A stretch of 64,000 nt of DNA from Chlorops oryzae (taxonomy: Eukaryota > Arthropoda > Insecta > Diptera > Chloropidae), in assembly GCA_020466095.1 (NCBI GenBank), contig CM035808.1, positions 81,260,779 through 81,324,778 on the forward strand, given 5' to 3'. Of the stretch, positions 52,826-63,715 are shown piece by piece (position 1 is the first letter of the stretch; every line of letters begins with the position of its first letter). Under the pieces are notes generated by a model. The model was not told the DNA's origin. It saw only the letters and a list, made by a program, of their open reading frames with translations, and ran no database searches. The translations under genes and the position numbers were made by a program.

Positions 52826-55111
52826 TACCACCAATAACACCAAACAACCAATACAGGAAAAGCCTTTTGGTTGTTCAATTTATGGTTTTGGAAACCTTAT
52901 AATCTCATCGAAGTCGATATTTGCAGTAGAAGTTTTTATTCTTAATAGGTTTTCCAAATGTTGGTCCGTCAATAAATGTCTGTATTTCTTTTTTATATAA
53001 ACCATTAAACTACTAAATATAGAAAAAAAAAACGTGTTAAAAACGTGTAATATTACAATATTTCTTTAAATTAACGCGCATAAATGAAGCGGTATGAGCA
53101 ACAAACGCACCCAAAAATTTTTCAATTCGCTTTTCTACAATGTACTTTTTCGTCTATTTATATTCTCTCTATTCGCGCGATGTGGCACACGTCTGACTTG
53201 CTTTGAGTTTTTAGTCAGACTGAATCAATTTTCATTACTCTGCTTGCTTTTTTGTTTTTGTGTACGTATACATGAGTGAGAGAGCGCGGCTCCGAAACAG
53301 CTTCCGTGCCCATAGCTGTTCATTATATATTTCTGGTGTATATTCCAACGCTGGATCAAAAGTCGACCGACGAACTCGATTCAATATATCTTCCGCCAAA
53401 TTGTTTCGATACTTTGTCCACAGAATCAATGGATTTGATGGGAAGCATGTTGTCAAAATAATTGCAAATAAAATTCGTATTTGATGTGGATGGGCACTTA
53501 CACATGCATCGGCAATAGTATCATCCCAATGACTATCATTTTCCAATAAATTCAGATTTTGGCACGCTTCTCGATACGTTGCATATACCACTCCATTGAC
53601 TGTTCTTAAATCCGAAAACAATTTTGGTCCACGCACATTAAATAATAACAAACGTAAATAGAAACATTCGTCATTGTTTGGGTGCACAGTATAAACACGT
53701 CCCAAAGCATCGCTGGAAAACACATTGGCATATCCATCAACAGGATTTCCTTGCTTACGCCTTTGAAACTCCTTTTTTGATGCGATCCAAATGAAATATG
53801 TTGGTACTTTAGCATACAATAATGTTCTCGCAAAAGGATCAACTGCACACAATTTAAAGAAAGCAGTTAACGTCGTATTTGGCGGTGAAACAGCTCTATC
53901 AGCAGCATTTGCAACTGTAAAATACACACGATGACCATTTTCAAGATGCCCAGCAAGATGAACAACTGTTGGATATCTTTCATGTATATGAAACGAAAAT
54001 ATGAGCCAAATTGCTTCATTGCTGCTGATGTAACGCCCCATTTGATATTGGTACACTTTATCATTTCTATTCGGATCAGTTGCACCAAACACTGCCATAT
54101 CACTTGTTGACTTAGTTGACATATTTACAAATGTACTTAATCGATTTGACGGAATTACAGTATTCAACGTTGATGTGCGCTTTGAATACTTTTGATATCA
54201 ACAGATTATACGGTACGATCCAGCGATTATCCACTTCAACGTCTTTATTTCGTACTTTGATAGTAACAGAATCGGCCATGGTCTTCAACAGACCGACGAC
54301 GGTACAGTGGATATCCATTACCATTGGTGACTGTATCCGAAACTAATGCTCTAGGGTAGCGCTTAGTGCATTTTCCATCAACCATACATGGTAAATTGAT
54401 GTTATGTTCACCACAGGGGCCATGGAAAATATTCTGCACAATAACATCGTATAATTTGGGATCAACGGCTGGATTTGGAATTTCAGCAGAAATCGCAGTG
54501 TCCACTTCATCTGTTGTGATCTTATCAACTAACCACATGAGGATGTGCGCATGTGGCAAACCACGTTTCTGCCATTCAACAGAATACATCCAACATTTCA
54601 CAGTACCAAAAATTTTACTTTTCACAATGAAATTCGTCAACGCCTTTAACTTTTGGTTGAATCACGGGCAGTTATGTCATGGCGATCGATTGGCTTTTGT
54701 CCAAAAACATATTATCTTTCATCTCTATCCATTGCGGATTGCAAGTAAAAGTAATAAACAAATCCGGGCGGCCATAATGACGAACATATGTCATGGCGTC
54801 CTGCGCGTATTCGTGCATATGCCGTGGACTGCCTTGATACGACGATGGCAATATAATCATTTTGCCGACATCATTCACATCTCCATCATTGTTTATTGCA
54901 TCGCGCAAATAAATGTATTCGTCTGAGCAAAGTTTCTTCTGATTAAACCTGATAAAATTCAATCTCTCCATTTCGATTTTGGCACACATGTCAACAACAA
55001 ACTGATGGAAAAGTTTGCAAGAATGCAAAATGTAGTTCACCTCATTTTGACGCACCATAAGTCGATATGAATAAAAGTTCATTGCGCTAACTTTTTTATT
55101 TGTTTCTGTAC

Positions 55112-55210
55112 CTAAATTGGAAGTAATAATGCATTTGAATAAAATAAACATTCTAAAATTAAAATAAAATTTAAAAAAAATTAAAAAGAAACGGAAAACT
55201 GATAACTAAC
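55112..55210 (-). other. Probable intron 2 of Helitron Rep, copy 1
   Basis: Minus strand TTTTCCG|GTTAGT ... CCAATTTAG|GTACAG, 99 bp and AT-rich. Removal gives an in-frame FSG-TETNKK join between conserved Rep blocks. The equivalent in copy 2 is 59688-59788 (101 bp). Confidence 0.6.
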
Positions 55211-55706
55211 CGGAAAACGCATTTCTCATTTTAATATTCAAATGGTATCCGTCTTCTCCATGGCAAAACAAAAGCGGATATTGTAATGCGTCATAACACC
55301 GATGCGTTTCGGAAACTCTCTGCAATTTATTATTTCGGCGATGCAAAACAATGTCGCGTGAATAGAATTCATCACCAACATTAACTATTGCGACATCATC
55401 AATTGTCGGGGCATTGAAACGTCCCGCATGCAATCCTGGCGGTTTCTTATCAGCAATTATGGCAATGGCATGATTGTCAGAAGGCATCCGATCCAAAGCA
55501 GTTTGAAATAAGTGCACCAGTTCATTTTCATCTCTCAACATTGATTGCAATCGCTCAACAATATGCCGTCTCAAATTTTATGAAACGTCGCACCGCAGAT
55601 TAGTTTCTACAGATGTATTGCCAACAAAGTATATTTGCAAGAATTGATAACTTTGTTCCGCAAAAGGCAATAAAGAACCAAATCGATGTTATACTTGACC
55701 TTGTAT

Positions 55707-55789
55707 CTGTTAAATATCAATAATTTCGCAAATGAACGGGATAGATATACATCAAAATAAATATGAACTGTGTCATACGAAGTATTTAC
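55707..55789 (-). other. Probable intron 1 of Helitron Rep, copy 1
   Basis: Minus strand TTTCAAG|GTAAAT ... ATTTAACAG|ATACAAGG, 83 bp. Removal joins FIPSFK to IQGQV, matching the usual Helitron order before the YxxLF-type block. A stop (TAA after GQV) follows in both copies and is probably a mutation. Confidence 0.6.
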
Positions 55790-56778
55790 CTTGAAACTGG
55801 GTATAAAATTATCTCAAACAATGTTCGTCGCACCGAAAGATGTCATTTGAAAACATCCATTGTACAACTGAATATTCTTCAAAAAATGATCTGATTCGGG
55901 CGATCCGCCAATAAGCAATCAACGCAATGGCTCAGGTGGCGGAATCAATTCGAGCAATTTCAGTTGACCATTTGCACAACACAATCGAGGAGTTTCATGT
56001 TTAAATTTGAATGCCTTACAATGACCGCACACAAAAGACATTGATCCAATTGAAACGACATCAAGTTCAGCATAATTCAAAGTGGCATCATACGAAAATG
56101 CTGCACGTTCCAAAATAATATTTTTGTTTCTCGAAGCTCTCAAGCGAGCCATATTATTTCTAACGGTTTCATTTATATCACGATGCTGTGCATCACTTTG
56201 CAATGATCGAGCAGCCGCATATAATGTTACGTTGGGTGTACGGCGCCCCCATGCAGAACGACGATGTCCGCGGGGCATTTTTACCACAAACAATTTAAGT
56301 GAATATTATCGAGGAATTTTATCTCGAGAAAATTTTCTCCGCCGGAAAATGGAAGTCTTCTAAGCCACCAACTAAGAAAAGAAAGCGGTGACCTTTGCTT
56401 CATATTACCTTCCCAGTGTTCTTTGAATGGGAGAATTTTTTCCAAATCCGCAGGAGTATTTAAAATCAGGCTGAATGGTTCACAAATTCTTGCTGAAATA
56501 TATTTTGGAATATATATACAAATCTAATTTCGACAAATTTAGTGAATAAGGAAATCAATATCGAGTCGATATTATAGACAGTTTTCTTACAATTCACAAA
56601 AATGCTGATATCTCACGACACACGCACCAATGTCGCACACGCACCAATGTCGCATATAGCTTAAAACATTCAGGCAGACTTCACCTTTCAAACAAAAAAA
56701 ACTGCATGCAAATCGGTTCAGCCAGTGCCGAGAAAGTTCAACACAAACACATTTCGCAACATTATTTTATATATATAG

Positions 56779-57064
56779 TTTAAACCGGTCTTTTTATCAA
56801 AGATTTTTTTTTTCTCTTACTCGATTTTTCTCCAACTTTTCACGTGTGAAATTTTCTTTTGAAAAAAAAAAAAACAAACGTGCGATTATTATGTATTTTT
56901 TAAAACGAATCCAAGCTTTTTAATTTAAACATATGGACTAATGGGTACGACAGTTTTTTTTAATGGAGGAAAGTAAGACCTACGTAGAGTCAATAATTAG
57001 AGAAGCGAAAAGTTTTTCAGAGGACGTCCAATTATTTTTTCATTGCCTCCAATTATATATGTTA
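56779..57064. other. Spacer between the two Helitrons
   Basis: 286 bp of AT-rich sequence. The end adjoining copy 2 (GCCTCCAATTATATATGTTA) belongs to the same AATTATATATGTAATTG-type repeat field that resumes after copy 2 at 61365. No gene. Confidence 0.6.
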
Positions 57065-57078
57065 CTAGCTGTCGCCAA

Positions 57079-57095
57079 GGCTCGCTCCGCGAGCC
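57079..57095 (-). terminator. Helitron 3' hairpin, copy 2
   Basis: Same GGCTCGC-TCC-GCGAGCC stem-loop as copy 1, with identical spacing to the CTAG end. Confidence 0.85.
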
Positions 57096-57123
57096 TTCGC
57101 GCCATCTAGGCTCTAACCGGTCT

Positions 57124-57395
57124 GATCCCACTTGTACCACTAATCCCACTTGTACCACTATTCCCACTTGTACCATTAATCCCACTTGTACCACTAATCC
57201 CACTTGTACCACTAATCCCACTTGTACCACTAATCCCACTTGTACCACTAATCCCACTTGTACCACTAATCCCACTTGTACCACTAATCCCACTTGTACC
57301 ACTAATCCCACTTGAACCACTAATCCCACTTGTACCACTAATCCCACTTGTACCACTAATCCCACTCGTTCCACTAATCCCACTTATACTACCAA
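57124..57395. repeat. 18-bp minisatellite in Helitron copy 2
   Basis: Same CCCACTTGTACCACTAAT repeat with about 15 units. Offsets of the flanking landmarks (4534 bp at the hairpin, 4570 bp past the array) show a gain of exactly 36 bp, or two units, relative to copy 1. Confidence 0.95.
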
Positions 57396-57803
57396 TACCA
57401 CCAATAACACCAAACCACCAATACAGGAAAAGCCTTTTGGTTGTTCAATTTATGGTTTTGGAAACCTTAAAATCTCATCGAAGTCGATATTTGCAGTAGA
57501 AGTTTTTATTCTTAATAGGTTTTCCAAATGTTGGTACGTCAATAAATGTCTGTACTTCTTTTTTATATAAACCATTAAACTACTAAATATAGAAAAAAAA
57601 ACGTGTTAAAAACGTGTAATATTACAATATTTCTTTAAATTAACGCGCATAAATGAAGCGGTATGAGCAACAAACGCACCCAAAAATTTTTCAATTCGCT
57701 TTTCTACAATGTACTTTTTCGTCTATTTATATTCTCTCTATTCGCGCGATGTGGCACACGTCTGACTTGCTTCGAGTTTTTAGTCAGACTGAATCAATTT
57801 TCA

Positions 57804-60800
57804 TTACTCTGCTTGCTTTTTTGTTTTTGTGTACGTATACATGAGTGAGAGAGCGCGGCTCCGAAACAGCTTCCGTGCCCATAGCTGTTCATTATATATT
57901 TCTGGTGTATATTCCAACACTGGATCAAAAGTCGACCGACGAACTCGATTCAATATATTATATCTTCCGCCAAATTGTTTCGATACTTTGTCCACAGAAT
58001 CAATGGATTTGATGGGAAGCATGTTGTCAAAATAATTGCAAATAAAATTCGTATTTGATGTGGATGGGCACTTACACATGCATCGGCAATAGTATCATCC
58101 CAATGACTATCATTTTCCAATAAATTCAGATTTTGGCACGCTTCTCGATACGTTGCATATACCACTCCATTGACTGTTCTTAAATCCGAAAACAATTTTG
58201 GTCCACGCACATTAAATAATAACAAACGTAAATAGAAACATTCGTCATTGTTTGGGTGCACAGTATAAACACGTCCCAAAGCATCGCTGGAAAACACATT
58301 GGCATATCCATCAACAGGATTTCCTTGCTTACGCCTTTGAAACTCCTTTTTTGATGCGATCCAAATGAAATATGTTGGTACTTTAGCATACAATAATGTT
58401 CTCGCAAAAGGATCAACTGCACACAATTTAAAGAAAGCAGTTAACGTCGTATTTGGCGTGAAACAGCTCTATCAGCAGCATTTGCAACTGTAAAATACAC
58501 ACGTTGACCATTTTCAAGATGCCCAGCAAGATGAACAACTGTTGGATATCTTTCATGTATATGAAACGAAAATATGAGCCAAATTGCTTCATTGCTGCTG
58601 ATGTAACGCCCCATTTGATATTGGTACACTTTATCATTTCTATTCGGATCAGTTGCACCAAACACTGCCATATCACTTGTTGACTTAGTTGAATTATTTA
58701 CAAATGTACTTAATCGATTTGACGGAATTACAGTATTCAACGTTGATGTGCGCTTTGAATACTTTTGATATCAACAGATTATACGGTACGATCCAGCGAT
58801 TATCCACTTCAACGTCTTTATTTCGTACTTTGATAGTAACAGAATCGGCCATGGTCTTCAACAGACCGACGACGGTACAGTGGATATCCATTACCATTGG
58901 TGACTGTATCCGAAACTAATGCTCTAGGGTAGCAATTAGTGCATTTTCCATCAACCATACATGGTAAATTGATGTTATGTTCACCACAGGGGCCATGGAA
59001 AATATTTCTGCACAATAACATCGTATAATTCGGGATCAACGGCTGGATTTGGAATTTCAGCAGAAATCACAGTGTCCACTTCATCTGTTGTGATCTTATC
59101 AACTAACCACATGAGGATGTGCGCATGTGGCAAACCACGTTTCTGCCATTCAACAGAATACATCCAACATTTCACAGTACCAAAAATTTTACTTTTCACA
59201 ATGAAAATTCGTCAACGCTTTTAACTTTTGGTTGAATCACGGGCAGTTATGTCATGGCGACCGATTGGCTTTTGTCCAAAAAACATATTATCTTTCATCT
59301 CTATCCATTGCGGATTGCAAGTAAAAGTAATAAACAAATCCGGGCGGCCATAATGACGAACATATGTCATGGCGTCCTGCGCGTATTCGTGCATATGCCG
59401 TGGACTGCCTTGATACGACGATGGCAATATAATCATTTTGCCGACATCATTCACATCTCCATCATTGTTTATTGCATCGCGCAAATGAATGTATTCGTCT
59501 GAGCGAAGTTTCTTCTGATTAAACCTGATAAAATTCAATCTCTCCGTTTCGATTTTGGCACACATGTCAATAACAAACTGATGAAAAAGTTTGCAAGAAT
59601 GCAAAATGTAGTTCACCTCATTTTGACGCACCATAAGTCGATATGAATAAAAGTTCATTGCGCTAACTTTTTTATTTGTTTCTGTATCTAAATTGGAAGT
59701 AATAATGCATTTGAATAAAATAAACATTCTAAGATTAAAATAAAAATTTTTAAAAAAATTAAAAAGAAACGGAAAACTGATAACTAACCGGAAAACGCAT
59801 TTCTCATTTTAATATTCAAATGGTATCCGTCTTCTCCATGGCAAAACAAAAGCGGATATTGTAATGCGTCATAACACCGATGCGTTTCGGAAACTCTCTG
59901 CAATTTATTATTTCGGCGATGCAAAACAATGTCGCGTGAATAGAATTCATCACCAACATTAACTATTGCGACATCATCAATTGTCGGGGCATTGAAACGT
60001 CCCGCATGCAATCCTGGCGGTTTCTTATCAGCACTTATGGCAATGGCATGATTGTCAGAAGGCATCCGATCCAAAGCAGTTTGAAATAAGTGCACCAGTT
60101 CATTTTCATCTCTCAACATTGATTGCAATCGCTCAACAATATGCCGTCTCAAATTTTATGAAACGTCGCACCGCAGATTAGTTTCTACAGATGTATTGCC
60201 AACAAAGTATATTTGCAAGAATTGATAACTTTGTTCCGCAAAAGGCAATAAAGAACCAAATCGATGTTATACTTGACCTTGTATCTGTTAAATATCAATA
60301 ATTTCGCAAATGAACGGGATAGATATATGTACATCAAAATAAATATGAACTGTGTCATACGAAGTATTTACCTTGAAACTGGGTATAAAAATTATCTCAA
60401 ACAATGTTCGTCGCACCGAAAGATGTCATTTGAAAACATCCATTGTACAACTGAATATTCTTCAAAAAATGATCTGATTCGGGCGATCCGCCAATAAGCA
60501 ATCAACGCAATGGCTCAGGTGGCGGAATCAATTCGAGCAATTTCACTTGACCATTTGCACAACACAATCGAGGAGTTTCATGTTTAAATTTGAATGCCTT
60601 ACAATGACCGCACACAAACGACATTGATCCAATTGAAACGACATCAAGTTCAGCATAATTCAAAGTGGCATCATACGAAAATGCTGCACGTTCCAAAATA
60701 ATATTTCTGTTCTCGAAGCTCTCAAGCGAGCCATAATATTTCTAACGGTTTCATTTATATCACGATGCTGTGCATCACTTTGCAATGATCGAGCAGCCGC

Positions 60801-60860
60801 ATATAATGTTACGTTGGGTGTACGGCGCCCCCATGCAGAACGACGATGTCCGCGGGGCAT
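57804..60860 (-). pseudogene. Helitron Rep protein, copy 2
   Basis: Collinear with copy 1: ATG 60860, Cys-rich N-terminus, intron-like gaps, Helitron_like_N and HUH motif GLPHAHIL (near 59110-59140). It keeps the frame at NMFFGQKPIGRHDITARDST where copy 1 has lost a T, but shares the next frameshift (ITARDSTKS then stop). It has its own indels (extra A near 60390, one C lost near 58458). It also lacks the helicase. Inactive. Confidence 0.85.
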
Positions 60861-61364
60861 TTTTACCACAAACAATTTAAGTGAATATTATCGAGGAATT
60901 TTATCTCGAGAAAATTTTCTCCGCCGGAAAATGGAAGTCTTCTAAGCCACCAACTAAGAAAAGAAAGCGGTGACCTTTGCTTCATATTACCTTCCCAGTG
61001 TTCTTTGAATGGGAGAATTTTTTCCAAATCCGCAGGAGTATTTAAAATCAGGCTGAATGGTTCACAAATTCTTGCTGAAATATATTTTGGAATATATATA
61101 CAAATCTAATTTCGACAAATGTAGTGAATAACGAAATCAAATATCGAGTCGATATTATCGACAGTTTTCTTACAATTCACAAAAATGCTGATATCTCACG
61201 ACACACGCACCAATGTCGCACACGCACCAATGTCGCATATAGCTTAAAACATTCAGGCAGACTTCACCTTTCAAACAAAAAAAAACTGCATGCAAATCGG
61301 TTCAGCCAGTGCCGAGAAAGTTCAACACAAACACATTTCGCAACATTAATTTTATATATATAGA

Positions 61365-62246
61365 TTGTATCAAATGATAAAAAAATAATTTCAATTACAT
61401 ATATAATTCCGTCCAATTAAATATATAATCGGCTGCAATGATGTATGTAATTGTATCGAATTATATACATAATTGCGTCTAATTAAATTTGTGATCCCCT
61501 GCAATTTAAAATACATTCTATATAGCAATATAAAAATCGGCATTCTCCACGAATGGGCGGAATATATTTCACCACGTCATATTCGTGGTTCATCTGCCCC
61601 TTGGAGCGCCTAAGGATTTTGAAAATTCAAACACCTTATATACGATCGAAATTATAAACCATTTGAAAAATATAAGAACAAACTGTAAAATAAATACAAT
61701 CATATATATAATTGCATCAATGCTTTAAATTGTAAAAGTAATCAGATGTAATTACATATGTATTCAGAACGCAATTACATATATGATAAATTTAAATGCA
61801 ATTATATAAGTAATTGAGTAATTGAGTATTTTTCATTTTCTAATTATATTGTAATTGGCTCCAATTAATAATACAATGGGGGCAAGGCTCCAATCACATA
61901 TGTAATTGGTTCCAATTATATTTCGGGAACTTATTTCTCTCCGTGCAGGAAATGAAAAGTGTTAACAAGAGAAAAATAAACAAAGAGTTATTCATTTTTA
62001 TATGAATCTCGGGTGCAACATCAAATTATCGCGGGTGCAACCAGTCTTTTTTTTTTCCGGTTTTGCAGAGCAATTGTACGATGACATACAAACCATCGCA
62101 AAAATATCTTTTTAAAACAGCAATTTGGACAGTAGGAGTTTCAGGACATGCTCATCGTCATTATTTTGAAGCTTGAAAAGACGATGATGGAGTTTCGTCA
62201 TTGGTCTGAATCCCTGTTAAAATCAAAAACGCTCCATCTCTTTTAA
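61365..62246. repeat. Diverged AATTACATATATAATTG-type repeat field
   Basis: Many near-palindromic copies of motifs such as AATTACATATATAATT, AATTATATACATAATTG and CAATCACATATGTAATTGG between 61400 and 61925, irregularly spaced. No gene. 61926-62246 is AT-rich and unassigned. Confidence 0.55.
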
Positions 62247-62977
62247 GGGGACCTTTTGGTCTAGAGCACGAAAATTTAGGGTATTTTCATTACTTTTTTT
62301 TTTGGTATTAAGCCAAATAAAAAACGATTTTCTAAGTATGCAGGCTTATTATATTCTTTATTGACAAAAAATAAATAATATTGTAATTTTTTTTTTTTTT
62401 TTTGGTATTTTAAAAATGGCATTGAAGTGGACCCTCTTTGAAAAAGTACCTCCGTGGTGTGAAAGATTTTGGCAGTTCTGGTAATCGGAAAAAAAAAAAC
62501 CAAAATATGTTATTAATCAGAATGAATGCGGCTATGGCAGGAACTAGAATAAAAAAAATTTTTTAATTGACACAATGGCGGAATTTTTTTATTTCAACCA
62601 TCAAAAACTCCCCTTTTTTTTGACCGTTTTTTTGATGAAAAAATATGAACTTCTTGAAATAAAAATTCGATTCTAGTTCGTGCCATAGCCATTGATGTTA
62701 TGAATAACATATAAAAATTCCAGACAAATCGGTTCGATTGTTTTTTTCTTTCCATTCACACCAGGTCAAAAAAAGTAGTTTTGAGATAAACGCGTTCAAA
62801 GTTGCTTTGATCAAGCGCGCTGCCTGCTGTCTCCACCTTCTAAAAAGGCTGTAGCAAAACAAATATTGTCAATATCTTCACGAAACTTTGCCAGCATATT
62901 CTTAAAAGTCTATTCTTCCGAAATATATAAAAAAAAAAAAAATCAATTGTCAAAAAATTCTAGACCAGAAGGTCCCC
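62247..62977. mobile_element. 731-bp palindromic MITE flanked by TTAA (Kolobok-like)
   Basis: TTAA at 62243-62246 and 62978-62981 flank inverted ends GGGGACCTTTTGGTCTAGA and its imperfect inverse TCTAGACCAGAAGGTCCCC. Internal inverted blocks (GGCTATGGCAGGAACTAGAAT at 62532 against ATTCTAGTTCGTGCCATAGCC near 62670) show the whole element is palindromic. TTAA duplication and a G-rich start fit Kolobok or another TTAA-targeting family; piggyBac ends usually start CCC. No ORF. Confidence 0.75.
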
Positions 62978-63304
62978 TTAAAGGGATAATAAAGAATTTC
63001 TCTGATCCAAAACTAAAGGCACAGATATCGAGCCATAACCGCCAAATTGACGTAAGGTACAAAATTTCGATTTTTTTTTATCGTCGAAATCGATAATATT
63101 TGTTTCGATGCAAAGCCTAAAAAAATTCACATCTCTTTAAAGCACCGTTACAAAGTTATAACGAAAATAATTTTGACGTAAGTCGACAACGCACATTGTT
63201 TTCATTTTTTCGTGACCGCAAAGTGTTACTTACGACAAAAAGATATGATATAGTTTTCTTATAAAGTGTTAAATAATTCTTTAGTTATATTCGATATTTG
63301 TATC
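62978..63304. other. AT-rich flank without recognised gene
   Basis: No protein motif or repeat recognised. It may be the 5' flank or promoter region of the relic gene starting at 63305. Confidence 0.45.
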
Positions 63305-63715
63305 ATGGAACTTACTCAAGCGGAGGTAATTAATTTTCATACGAAATATTTTTCAAAGTTGGAAGTTGTTATTGTAATATAACGGATTGGCATCTCAATT
63401 TTTTTGTTTTAGTTTGCAAAGAAATCTGTTCTTGTTCCCTACACTGACAGTGAGTCTGAAATTTCGATAGAGGAGGAAAATTGTGTTGGAAATAGAGGTT
63501 TGAAGAAGCCAAAAGGATTCGCAAGCAAGCCGGCAAAATAGAGACAAAATTTGAATGACGTTTTACCAAATCCATGTTTAATGAAAAAATGTGGAAACTC
63601 ATGTGCTGACAAATTCAGTGAGGAAGATCGTGTTGCGATAAACGAGCACTTTTGGGGTATGGGTAATGGTACCATTTATTTTTTGCTGGAAATCAGCATA
63701 TCGGAGAAAAAATGA
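63305..63715 (+). pseudogene. Transposon-associated protein relic with one intron
   Basis: The ATG at 63305 gives MELTQAE. GTAATT begins at 63326 and TTTTGTTTTAG ends at 63412, an 87-bp intron by consensus. Exon 2 continues in frame: FAKKSVLVPYTDSESEISIE, then GLKKPKGFASKPAK. A TAG at 63538 interrupts (probably Trp in the live form), followed in frame by LPNPCLMKKCGNSCADKFSE and EDRVAINEHFWGMGN. The CxxxC ... KFSEExRxxIxxxFW pattern is one I recall from N-terminal regions of insect transposon proteins; the family is not named. The C-terminal part is missing. Confidence 0.5.

Larger units (their letters stand above)
53235..56278 (-). pseudogene. Helitron Rep protein, copy 1 (two probable introns, helicase absent)
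   Basis: The first ATG is 56278 (MPRGHRRSAWGRRTPN). The Cys-rich N-terminus is CGHCKAFKFKHETPRLCC, then PPPEPLR. Splicing out 55707-55789 and 55112-55210 (both GT..AG on the minus strand) joins conserved blocks, including GEDGYHLNIKMRNAFSG to TETNKKVSAMNFYSYRLMVR. The Helitron_like_N region has YAQDAMTYVRHYGRPDLFIT and FTCNPQW; the HUH motif is WQKRGLPHAHILMWLVD (54535-54585). The following KVYQYQMGRYISSNEAIWLI block leads toward the helicase, which is missing after ALSLMYTYTKTKKQAE. A TGA in the first part and frameshifts near 54655 and 54705 inactivate it. Confidence 0.85.
52531..56778 (-). mobile_element. Helitron copy 1 (Rep retained, helicase missing)
   Basis: The 3' terminus on the minus strand ends in CTAG followed by T, 10 bases past a GC-rich 17-bp hairpin (52545-52561), the canonical Helitron end. 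The 5' terminus at 56778 reads CTATATATATAAAAT; the expected TC is AC here. It encodes an N-terminal zinc region and the HUH Rep domain but no PIF1-type helicase, and the 3' part is replaced by an 18-bp minisatellite. Nearly identical to copy 2. Confidence 0.85.
57065..61364 (-). mobile_element. Helitron copy 2 (complete termini, helicase missing)
   Basis: 4300 bp, with 5' TCTATATATATAAAATT at 61364 and 3' end CTAG at 57065 followed by T, both canonical. Differences from copy 1 are scattered single bases, small indels and two extra minisatellite units. The flanks differ from those of copy 1, so the two are separate insertions rather than a simple tandem duplication. Confidence 0.9.

Noticed and set aside
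52538..57383. Long repetitive ORFs with GISGTS or VGLVVQ repeats
   Set aside because: They are translations of the 18-bp minisatellite in frames that lack stops by construction; no start context or conserved domain.
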